A DNA stretch of 64,000 nucleotides, taken from positions 94,074-158,073 of the forward strand of contig NZ_BCNM01000019.1 of NCBI RefSeq assembly GCF_001514495.1. Direction: 5' to 3'. Shown in pieces: positions 16,483-23,763 of this stretch. A program made the position numbers and the translations under genes. The stretch is from Paenibacillus pabuli NBRC 13638 (GTDB lineage Bacteria > Bacillota > Bacilli > Paenibacillales > Paenibacillaceae). Each line of letters opens with the position of its first letter. Positions within the stretch are counted from its first letter, which is position 1. The notes below the pieces were generated by a model. The model saw only the letters and a program-made list of their open reading frames with translations, was not told the DNA's origin and ran no database searches.

Positions 16483-17562
16483 GTGAAACATCGATACGGC
16501 ATTTCTGCCTTCATCGTATGTATTATATTATTTATCCAACTGCCATCGACATATGCCTATGGAGAGTCTTCACCGCAGGATACGCATGAAATATTGCAAA
16601 AAAGTTTATCCATCGTCGAAATCGATCATGAAATCGAGCGAATTGGAGAAAGGCAAAAACAACTGGATGAACAGCGCCAAGCGTTGTCCTTACAGCTTCA
16701 GGAACAGGAAGGACAGATACATACTCAGCAAGATCGGGCAGGTGCTGTTGTAAGGTCCTACTATACGGGAGAGCGAGACAGTCTCTTGATGACAGTACTC
16801 GGGGCAAGATCTTTCAAAGATCTGTTTATTCTATTCGACTACTATCAGATCATCATTGGAAGGGATCAGGCTGTACTGGACAAGTACCAGGATCGTTATC
16901 GCAGCTTGCAGCAAACGTCCTTACAGATTAGTCAGACCCATGCAGAGTTGACTCAACTAAAAATCAATCTTCAGCATCAACGGGAACGTGTACTTGCATT
17001 GCAGAAAGAGGTAGACGGAAAAGTAGCCGCCAGCGGAGATGCTGCGGCCATGCAAAAATTGATGGATGAGCTGACCATCTATTGGGAGAACATCGGCATA
17101 TACGAGGTCAAGCGATACTTCAAAGCATTGGCAGCCGCCATGCAGAACCTGCCGCAGTTCATTCAGGAGCAGAACGGAGGAATCTCAACTACCGGAAAGA
17201 CGTACACGATTCGAATTGGGCAAGATGAACTGAATACATTTCTGCGTTCCCAGAATCCCATCTTTGAAGACTTCGCCTTTGAGTTTGAAAAGGATCGAAT
17301 TACCGCCTCGGGACAGCGTGATCAGTTGCAACTAAGTATTGAAGGTCATTATACGGTAGAGAATGAACCGCAAAACTCCATTCGTTTTCATGTAGACAAA
17401 CTTGTATTTAATCAGTTGGAACTACCCGATACTACTCGTCGTATGCTGGAGCAGGAGTTCGATCTCGGATTTTACCCACAGAAGATACTATCTTTTGTTA
17501 AAGCCACAGAGGTATCCACGAGTGAAGGTATACTTGAAGTGAAGCTTGCCATTTCATTTTGA
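16483..17562 (+). CDS. Secreted coiled-coil protein of unknown function
   Basis: I do not recognise a specific family for this 359-residue protein. A signal peptide occupies about residues 1-26 (hydrophobic core ISAFIVCIILFI, likely cleavage after TYAYG). Two long coiled-coil stretches follow at about 40-90 and 120-190, rich in Gln, Glu and Arg. The N-terminal half resembles the coiled-coil leader of PcsB/CwlO-type wall hydrolases, but no NlpC/P60 or peptidase M23 domain follows; the C-terminal half (about 225-359) is a mixed alpha/beta domain. The GTG at 16483 is eight bases after AAAGGAG; a TTG one codon upstream is possible. Its 3' end overlaps the convergent neighbour by 9 bp. Confidence 0.75.
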   Translation: MKHRYGISAFIVCIILFIQLPSTYAYGESSPQDTHEILQKSLSIVEIDHEIERIGERQKQLDEQRQALSLQLQEQEGQIHTQQDRAGAVVRSYYTGERDSLLMTVLGARSFKDLFILFDYYQIIIGRDQAVLDKYQDRYRSLQQTSLQISQTHAELTQLKINLQHQRERVLALQKEVDGKVAASGDAAAMQKLMDELTIYWENIGIYEVKRYFKALAAAMQNLPQFIQEQNGGISTTGKTYTIRIGQDELNTFLRSQNPIFEDFAFEFEKDRITASGQRDQLQLSIEGHYTVENEPQNSIRFHVDKLVFNQLELPDTTRRMLEQEFDLGFYPQKILSFVKATEVSTSEGILEVKLAISF

Positions 17563-18834
17563 CGAGATCTGTAAGGCAATAATGCTTTTTACGTATTGAT
17601 TAGCTGTAATCTCTCCCGCGAGAAGCTGCTGGATCTTCTTTTGAAAGGCAGAAGCGAGTATACCGCTTTCCGTCATTACAGCCTGTGACGGTTCAGTTGA
17701 AAACCAGGATTTTACATCAGTCGTATGGTATTTCGTTATTAGTTTCTGTGACTCAAGATCTAGTTCCCGCTGCTTTGCTGGTAAGTATTTAGCTTGTTGG
17801 TACCACTTCAATTGCACTGAGGAGGAAGTCATCCCTTCAACCCAGCGGCTGGCCTCTTCCGCCTCAAGTGAGCCAGCTGCGATAACAAGACTTCTTGATC
17901 TTAGTGGTTCCAACCCACGGAGGGCAATCCCTTTTGTTGAATCCTGTTCGCCTGCCCCAGGTTGATTTTCACTCAACAAACGAGACAATAATGTGACTAC
18001 CATAGGGGCCCCCGTTTGCTCATCAGAAGCAGAGATCGTTGGATTTACGGATTCGACTGTAATATGGGACTGGATCTGATCCAGCAGCTGTATGATTGGT
18101 TGGTACGCCTCTGTTTGCGAAGAAGTTTGCGCTTTCTTAATTTTGTCGGGGGCCATGCCTGGCTCAAACTGATTCAACCACGCACTTACCGCGTGAAGGT
18201 CATTTAAGTTTATTCTTATTAAATCCGTTCCATCTTGCGCTGCCTGTTGTACAAGTTTGATCCACTGGTCCTTATTTTCGGGTAAACCTGTCAAACCGGC
18301 TTCATCCAGGAACGGAGAGCGAGCTGCGAGTACGTAGGCGTCAAAGTCAAACGGCATCCCCCATTGGTAACCATTCCACTCTGTCCATTCTCTCAAACCA
18401 ACCACAGTTTCGCCCAAAGACTTGGACAGCGTTGTACCGTTTAACGGATACAGATGTCCTTTTTTAGCATGATATTGAACTTCCGCACTATCCAGAAGAA
18501 TAATATCACCGCTCTCCCCTACCAAAAATTGATTATCAAGCACTCTTTTATATGTATCTGGCTCCAAATTTTGAAGACTGATTTCCACATGTTGAGAAGC
18601 TGCTACTTCATTAGCCATTTTTTTAAACGACTGAAATTCTGTCTCTGACATAGAGACCACAATCTTTAGCGGGGCATGTTGATCCTCGCTACGCGATGAT
18701 GTGTTTGGAAACACATCTTTTTCCTGGTCTTTTTCCTGATTAAGCTGTGAACCTCTAAAGTCAAAACTGGGAGACAGAATCGTTAACGAAAGCAGCAGTA
18801 CTGCGAACAAAATAACCTGATGCCCACGCTTCAT
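17554..18834 (-). CDS. Membrane-anchored solute-binding-like protein (family 1 SBP fold), orphan
   Basis: This 426-residue protein resembles extracellular sugar-binding proteins: it has GDIILLDSAE near 110, a WGMPFDFDAYVLAARSPFLDEAGL block near 160-180 and ASRWVEGM near 340. The N-terminus is a hydrophobic segment (about 7-25) without a lipobox cysteine, so it is either an anchored or a cleaved secreted protein, unlike typical Gram-positive binding lipoproteins. No ABC permease or ATPase gene is next to it. The ATG at 18834 follows AGGAGGAG. Its 3' end overlaps the convergent coiled-coil gene by 9 bp. It could be a sensor or scaffold rather than a transporter part; that is inference. Confidence 0.7.
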   Translation of the reverse strand: MKRGHQVILFAVLLLSLTILSPSFDFRGSQLNQEKDQEKDVFPNTSSRSEDQHAPLKIVVSMSETEFQSFKKMANEVAASQHVEISLQNLEPDTYKRVLDNQFLVGESGDIILLDSAEVQYHAKKGHLYPLNGTTLSKSLGETVVGLREWTEWNGYQWGMPFDFDAYVLAARSPFLDEAGLTGLPENKDQWIKLVQQAAQDGTDLIRINLNDLHAVSAWLNQFEPGMAPDKIKKAQTSSQTEAYQPIIQLLDQIQSHITVESVNPTISASDEQTGAPMVVTLLSRLLSENQPGAGEQDSTKGIALRGLEPLRSRSLVIAAGSLEAEEASRWVEGMTSSSVQLKWYQQAKYLPAKQRELDLESQKLITKYHTTDVKSWFSTEPSQAVMTESGILASAFQKKIQQLLAGEITANQYVKSIIALQISSK

Positions 18835-18990
18835 TAACTTCTCCTCCTTACTCCCTAATTTTTTCCTGCAACACTCATTGTAACAAATAAGTAGTGCTCT
18901 TGTCCTATCCTGCCAAAAAGAAGTTTTCCGATATTTTGCATACTTCGAGCATATCGAGTTCTGTGCAATAACTGATTTTTATTTTTTCAG

Positions 18991-19019
18991 CAAAAAAAAC
19001 CGGCTTCAAGAGCCGGTTT
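18991..19019 (-). terminator. Terminator after phoH2
   Basis: AAACCGGCT and AGCCGGTTT form a 9-bp stem with a 5-nt loop; eight T follow on the minus strand. Confidence 0.9.
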
Positions 19020-19057
19020 AATCAAAACATTTTCCGGGAAATAAACTCCCCGTTACC

Positions 19058-20392
19058 TCACAATAAATCCGCTGCAAGTTGAGCCAGTTTGGAGCGCTCT
19101 CCTTTTTCCAGCATAATGTGGCCGCTGATTCCCTCCTGCTTGAATCGCTCCACAATATACGTCAGACCATTACTTGCTGAATCGAGGTAAGGATGGTCAA
19201 TTTGCTCAGGGTCGCCCATCAGAATAATTTTACTGCCTTCACCGACCCTAGATACAATGGTCTTTACTTCATGGCGAGACAGGTTTTGGGCTTCATCGAT
19301 AATGATGAACTGTCCTGGAATAGACCGTCCACGAATATAGGTCAAGGCTTCAACCTGAATACTGCCAAGTCCCATCAAAATTTTATCAATGTCGCCTGCT
19401 TTTTTGGTATCAAACAAAAATTCCAGATTATCATAAATTGGCTGCATCCACGGTCGGAGTTTTTCTTCCTTCTCCCCAGGAAGATAACCGATATCTTTTC
19501 CCATCGGGACGACAGGGCGGGCAATCAATAATTTTTTGTACTTATGATCATCCTCCACCTTGAGCAAACCTGCAGCAAGCGCCAGCAGGGTTTTCCCTGT
19601 TCCCGCCTTTCCTGTAATCGTGACAAGGGGAATATCATCATTCAGCAGCAGCTCCAGGGCCATTCGTTGTTGCGCGTTACGTGCACCTATGCCCCACACA
19701 TTATCATTGCTCAGGAAAAGCGGCTCCAGCTTCGTTCCCTCTGTATTTACTTTGAGCAAGGCCGATTTATTGGTTCCCATCTCATCCTTGAGAATGACAA
19801 ATTCATTCGGATATAGCGAATAAGATAGCTGTAACGGTTTGATTGGCAGAAAACGATATGTGTAAAACTCATCAATCACCGAAGGGTGGACTTTCAGGGC
19901 CGTATAGCCCGGGTACAACTCACTCAGCCCTGCGGTCCGATCTGATAAGTAATCCTGCGTAAACAGCCCAAGTACATCCGCTTTGATACGAACAAGTACA
20001 TCCTTGCTAACCAGAACCACCTGACGTTCGATAACCTCTTTTTCATTTTCCTCAATTTGATAATTTAAGGCAACAGCCAAAATCCGATTATCATTGGACA
20101 CCTCGCCAAACATTTCCTGAACTTTCACAAAGCTGCGATGATTCAGTTCCACTTTCAGATTACCTCCGTTGGCCAGAGGCACACCACTGTGCAGATGTCC
20201 TAATTCACGTAATCCATCAAGAAGCCTTGATACATTACGGGCATTGCGGCCAATTTCATCGGCATTTCTTTTTTTGGAGTCGATCTCCTCCAGTACAACC
20301 GCGGGAATGATTACCTCATGTTCCTCAAAGGCAAATATGGCATTGGGGTCATGCAGAAGCACGTTGGTATCCAATACAAAAATCTTTTTCAT
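19058..20392 (-). CDS. PIN-PhoH fusion protein (PhoH2, YlaK type)
   Basis: This 444-residue protein joins an N-terminal PIN nuclease domain (about 1-150) to a C-terminal PhoH ATPase. The PIN part shows DTNVLLHDP with Asp8 and later acidic positions near Asp101 and Asp131. The PhoH part has Walker A GKAGTGKT at 261-268 and Walker B IIIDEAQNL. Characterised PhoH2 proteins are ATP-dependent RNA helicase/ribonucleases. The ATG at 20392 follows GGAGGGG. It is divergent from the YlaJ-type lipoprotein gene; ylaJ and ylaK are also neighbours in B. subtilis. A second, PIN-less PhoH is encoded at 54192-55163. Confidence 0.92.
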   Translation of the reverse strand: MKKIFVLDTNVLLHDPNAIFAFEEHEVIIPAVVLEEIDSKKRNADEIGRNARNVSRLLDGLRELGHLHSGVPLANGGNLKVELNHRSFVKVQEMFGEVSNDNRILAVALNYQIEENEKEVIERQVVLVSKDVLVRIKADVLGLFTQDYLSDRTAGLSELYPGYTALKVHPSVIDEFYTYRFLPIKPLQLSYSLYPNEFVILKDEMGTNKSALLKVNTEGTKLEPLFLSNDNVWGIGARNAQQRMALELLLNDDIPLVTITGKAGTGKTLLALAAGLLKVEDDHKYKKLLIARPVVPMGKDIGYLPGEKEEKLRPWMQPIYDNLEFLFDTKKAGDIDKILMGLGSIQVEALTYIRGRSIPGQFIIIDEAQNLSRHEVKTIVSRVGEGSKIILMGDPEQIDHPYLDSASNGLTYIVERFKQEGISGHIMLEKGERSKLAQLAADLL

Positions 20393-20438
20393 TCAATCCC
20401 CTCCAAAGCGGCGTCGTTAAAGGCATGGGCTAGAACGT

Positions 20439-20508
20439 GAACTTGGGAATGCCAGATTATACAATTGTATTACCATGCATGGGCAGTCCTTTTTTCTTTC
20501 CCAAGTTC
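20439..20508. repeat. Nested palindromes in the phoH2/ylaJ divergent region
   Basis: A perfect 11-bp inverted repeat (GAACTTGGGAA at 20439-20449, TTCCCAAGTTC at 20498-20508) encloses two further perfect palindromes, ATACAATTGTAT (20459-20470) and CCATGCATGG (20473-20482). GTTTTTG follows on the plus strand. A TATAAT on the minus strand (20458-20463) could be the phoH2 -10 element, which would place it inside the structure. I see no open frame in the 239-bp gap. Confidence 0.6.
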
Positions 20509-20631
20509 GTTTTTGATCGTGTGATCTTTCAGCAGCTGCATGGACAATCATGCTCCCATACATAAATGTATTCGACTAGGACAAAATAATTGTCAACGAT
20601 TCTGAAAAACTCCAAGAAAGGATGAACATTT

Positions 20632-21324
20632 ATGAAAATATGGGTATGCACACTGCTGATGATCTTTATACTTACAGGCTGCAACACCACTCGCAACGCT
20701 TCGCCCAATCAGGGAACACATGCGAAAGGCTATGGAGGAAATGTTACAACTCAGCAAGACCAACGGGAAGGCTCTCATATGCTCAATGAACGGGAAGACC
20801 GGTTGCACCCTTCTGCAGTGGATCACCTGACCGAAAATACGGGTGAGGTTCATGAGAAAAACGTAATGGATAACACCAAGGCTGATCGGATGCCAAATGA
20901 AAAAAGGGTCACCCACCTTAAAACACTTGCCAAGCAAGTGGAAGGTGTCAAAGATGCCAACTGCGTTATCCTTGGCAATACGGCCGTCGTTGGCATTGAT
21001 GTAGATGGTGAACTGGAACGTGCACGAGTCGGTACGATCAAATATGCTGTAGCCGAAGCCCTTCGTAAAGATCCGGAAGGTGTGGATTCCATCGTAACCG
21101 CAGATGCGGATGTTACTGAACGTATTAAGGAAATTGGTAAACATATTCGTCAAGGACACCCGATATCCGGCTTTGCCTCAGAGCTCGCCGACATGGTGGG
21201 GCGAATCATCCCTCAACTCCCGAAAGATGTCAAAGTCCGCCAAAATCCAGATGAACGTGTAGGACATGAACAACAAATGCAGCAGCTGCATTCATCTGAC
21301 AAAAGACAACAAAAAGCCCAGTGA
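20632..21324 (+). CDS. YhcN/YlaJ-family sporulation lipoprotein
   Basis: This 230-residue lipoprotein has lipobox LTGC with Cys17. After a polar, disordered-looking region (about 20-80) comes the YhcN/YlaJ domain, with KEGVKDANCVILGNTAVVGIDV-like content around 95-125, then ADVTERIKEIGKHIRQGHPISGFASELADMVGRIIPQ. Members are found in the forespore or spore of Bacillales; the molecular function is not known. The ATG at 20632 has AAGGATG upstream. It is divergent from phoH2 and its stop codon lies within a shared bidirectional terminator. Confidence 0.85.
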   Translation: MKIWVCTLLMIFILTGCNTTRNASPNQGTHAKGYGGNVTTQQDQREGSHMLNEREDRLHPSAVDHLTENTGEVHEKNVMDNTKADRMPNEKRVTHLKTLAKQVEGVKDANCVILGNTAVVGIDVDGELERARVGTIKYAVAEALRKDPEGVDSIVTADADVTERIKEIGKHIRQGHPISGFASELADMVGRIIPQLPKDVKVRQNPDERVGHEQQMQQLHSSDKRQQKAQ

Positions 21325-21342
21325 TCTCTCACTAGGCTTTTT
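21311..21342. terminator. Bidirectional terminator overlapping two stop codons
   Basis: AAAAAGCC-C-AGTGA and TCACT-AGGCTTTTTT form the stem with a 4-nt loop. The TGA of the YlaJ-type gene (21322-21324) and the TAG of the opposite gene (21332-21334) both fall inside the hairpin. A T-run is present on both strands. Confidence 0.9.
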
Positions 21343-21784
21343 TCATGGCAGTAAACACCTGCTCATCTAATTTCTCAGCAGCACGCTGATCATATATTTT
21401 GACATATTGCGGCACAGAGGACAATTGGGCTCCATAAAAAAGGGCATTCCTTACCGCTTCAATGGAAATGTCGAAGCAGCACATGTTAAAGGGAACATCC
21501 TGTAACGGATTTTGTCGTACCGAAGCACGTCCGTTTACAGCATACACCATTTCTTCTCCAAATATAGTGACGGTAATGGCCGGATTCTCGATCATATTGT
21601 TCACGAGACGTGACCGATGATCAATCGCCACACGAAGGGTAGAGGCATTCTCCGCATAAATCCAAGAGATTGCAGTTGATGTCGGACCTCCAGATTCAAT
21701 GTCCACGGTGCTCAGGAGCACAAATGTTTCGTTCTTGAATTGCTGTAGAAGAGATTCAGTCAATTGTGTGACGGCTTCGGACAT
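21332..21784 (-). CDS. Pyridoxamine 5'-phosphate oxidase-like split-barrel protein (YlaL-like)
   Basis: This 150-residue protein looks like a small flavin-binding split barrel. ETFVLLSTVDIESGGPTSTAISWIYAE near 18-45 matches the first two strands of the PNPOx fold, and AIDHRSRLVNNMIENPAITVTIFG near 53-77 matches the FMN-contacting region. No biosynthetic PNPOx C-terminal motif is present, so a role in vitamin B6 synthesis is unlikely; the substrate is unknown. It lies close to ylaK/ylaJ homologues, as ylaL does in B. subtilis, but on the other side. The ATG at 21784 follows a GGGGG-rich site. Confidence 0.65.
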   Translation of the reverse strand: MSEAVTQLTESLLQQFKNETFVLLSTVDIESGGPTSTAISWIYAENASTLRVAIDHRSRLVNNMIENPAITVTIFGEEMVYAVNGRASVRQNPLQDVPFNMCCFDISIEAVRNALFYGAQLSSVPQYVKIYDQRAAEKLDEQVFTAMKKA

Positions 21785-21886
21785 CCAACCAGCCCCCTAA
21801 TCTTCTTTATGCAATTCTTGATTCGTTATTGATGTTATTATAGCATATCACCAATCTTGCTTCCAATCCCAAAAGAAGAATGGGTG

Positions 21887-22948
21887 TTACTCGGCTGATG
21901 GAGAAGTTGTTACTTTACCTGAAAGGGTATCCTGCAATGCCTGCTTGGCGTTAGCCAATTCCGTTTCGTTGATATACACATATGGACTTCTCCACTCTCC
22001 GGTTACTGGTGTGTAATGTACATCCGATTTGGAAATATTCCAGTAGGTAGCAATAAAGTTCTTCATCTGCTCCGATTCCACGTCTGTTGTCATATTTTTA
22101 TCAACAGCACCAATCACTTTACCAATCTTCGTTACGCCACCAAGTGATTTTAACTGGTCCAGCATGGAATTCAGCACTTGGTTCTGACGTTTATTTCGGT
22201 CAAAGTCATTGGACTCTGCCGTTTTCGGTTTACAGTTCGATTTGCGATATCGAACAAAATCAAGTGCTTCTTTGCCATCCAGATGCTGTGCTCCAGCTAC
22301 CAGATTAATATCCGTGCCATCAGCCGTATCTCGGTAGCACATGTTTTTGTCCACAGTCACATCTACGCCACCCACAGCATTGACTGCATCGCGGAATGCC
22401 TGAAAATTCAGAACGGTCGTATAATGGATATTCACATCCAGATACTTGCCCATCATTTCTTTCATCTGATCCTCTGCATTTTTGCCAGATGTTTTTTCTT
22501 GCGCTTTGAATTTAGGATAATAAGAGTTCAATTTATTCGCCTTATACCCATCCAGCTGAATACGTGTATCCCGAGGTAAAGATACAATGGTTGCGGTCTT
22601 GGTCTCCGGATTCAGAGCAGCTACCATGACCACGTCGGAGAGATGCGTACCTGTCTCAGGCCGATTATCCGTACCTAACAGCAACATCGTAATGGGCTTG
22701 GTTTTGGCTGACATTCCTGGCGGTACCGGCTTATCAATACCTGTATCGGTTACCTGATTGTATACCCAATAGGTATATCCCCCGCCTACCACAATAGCAA
22801 TGACCAATAAACTTAAAACTAATTTCCCAAAGGTTCGCATCCGTTTTTTCTTCTTTGGTTGCTTGCCCTTGCCGTTCTTCGATCCAGAAGCACCGGATGG
22901 AGTTGGTGCCTGTCTCCGTGGAGGCAGACCGTTCGAATTTGAGTTCAT
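21887..22948 (-). CDS. LytR-CpsA-Psr (LCP) family wall polymer ligase
   Basis: This 353-residue protein probably transfers teichoic acid or other wall polymers from undecaprenyl phosphate to peptidoglycan. A basic, Gly/Pro/Ser-rich cytoplasmic tail (1-40) precedes one membrane helix at about 41-63. The LCP domain follows with LLLGTDNRPETG...LSDVVMVAALNPETKTATIVSLPRDTRI, whose Arg and Asp residues bind the pyrophosphate of the lipid substrate, then LDGKEALDFVRYRK near 230. B. subtilis TagTUV are the known relatives. The ATG at 22948 has AAGGTG upstream. Confidence 0.93.
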   Translation of the reverse strand: MNSNSNGLPPRRQAPTPSGASGSKNGKGKQPKKKKRMRTFGKLVLSLLVIAIVVGGGYTYWVYNQVTDTGIDKPVPPGMSAKTKPITMLLLGTDNRPETGTHLSDVVMVAALNPETKTATIVSLPRDTRIQLDGYKANKLNSYYPKFKAQEKTSGKNAEDQMKEMMGKYLDVNIHYTTVLNFQAFRDAVNAVGGVDVTVDKNMCYRDTADGTDINLVAGAQHLDGKEALDFVRYRKSNCKPKTAESNDFDRNKRQNQVLNSMLDQLKSLGGVTKIGKVIGAVDKNMTTDVESEQMKNFIATYWNISKSDVHYTPVTGEWRSPYVYINETELANAKQALQDTLSGKVTTSPSAE

Positions 22949-22992
22949 ATCTTCAACACCTTTATCACATCTGTTTTTGCCTATATATAAGA

Positions 22993-23020
22993 CATCCGCT
23001 TTCCCTAAGGAAAACGGATG
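22993..23020 (-). terminator. Weak hairpin after ylaH
   Basis: CATCCG-C-TTTCC and GGAAAA-CGGATG can pair around a CTAA loop. No clear T-run follows on the minus strand, so termination is uncertain. Confidence 0.4.
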
Positions 23021-23038
23021 GTATATGCAAGGCAGAGT

Positions 23039-23335
23039 TTATGAGTTTCGAGCGGCAGCTTCCGCCTTTTTCTTTTGACGACCTTCAATGAAATAGCGCA
23101 CTCGCACTAACAGCATCAAACCGACTGCCACCAGCAAACATTGAATGATAGGCAGTTTGTCGATCTGAAAAATAAGAAGCATGAATGTGCCCATCGCCAT
23201 CAATACATAGAGAACGATTTCCTTACCAAGCGGCAATTTCTGACGTACCCGAAACACCTTGTTATATACGTAAGTAATCAAAACAAAGATGACGATGTAG
23301 GCGACGATCGGGTTTGATGCGAACCATGCTTGCAT
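23039..23335 (-). CDS. ylaH: YlaH-like small membrane protein
   Basis: This 98-residue protein has three predicted membrane helices (about 9-27, 38-58 and 62-82) and a basic C-terminal tail (EGRQKKKAEAAARNS). It matches the YlaH family, conserved downstream of typA (ylaG) in Bacillales, with no known function. The order typA-ylaH is kept here, but a 428-bp gap containing a repeat element separates them. The ATG at 23335 has AAAGGAG upstream. Confidence 0.8.
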   Translation of the reverse strand: MQAWFASNPIVAYIVIFVLITYVYNKVFRVRQKLPLGKEIVLYVLMAMGTFMLLIFQIDKLPIIQCLLVAVGLMLLVRVRYFIEGRQKKKAEAAARNS

Positions 23336-23478
23336 GCACAGCCAGCTCCTTTCGTGTTCATGCTAGATATAAGTCAATTGTTGATGATACCCTTTCGATA
23401 ACTCAAGGGAAGTACATGCGTGGTGACCGTTTCGGTTTCGGATCGTTCTTTCGATCTATATCTGTTGAGATAAACCAT

Positions 23479-23628
23479 TTTACACTGGACCACTCCGTGG
23501 ACAGAATCATCTTACAATCGCTGTTATCCCCAGATTTTTTGATTCCCTTTTTGAAAGGGAAAATCCGGGGATAAAGGCGACCGCTTCGCTTCTACAGATT
23601 GCTTCTGCCCTCTCCGTTATCGTGTAAA
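23479..23628 (+). repeat. Interspersed structured repeat, copy A (150 bp)
   Basis: This non-coding element is matched by a second copy at 50836-50983. It starts TTTACACTGGA and ends TTATCGTGTAAA, so the ends form a 7-bp terminal inverted repeat. The core is a compound hairpin at 23524-23574: TTATCCCC/GGGGATAA, then GATTTT/AAAATC, a 6-nt bulge, and CCCTTT/AAAGGG with loop TTG. A further possible hairpin CAGA/TCTG lies near 23595-23607. It fills the middle of the 428-bp gap between typA and ylaH; I see nothing else there. Confidence 0.8.
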
Positions 23629-23763
23629 TTTGAAATTCAACTTCAATCAATTCTTCAGAATCGATTCCGATCCCTTCACTACTTTCGCTGTACAAACCTT
23701 TCGTTACTTTCCGTGTTCCATCAAACATTAACTTATATCATTTATTTTAGTTGTAGTTAGGCG

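Noticed and set aside
23507..23728. Minus-strand open frame of 73 codons across repeat copy A
   Set aside because: It runs through the repeat hairpin, has no ribosome site, and copy B does not keep a matching frame.
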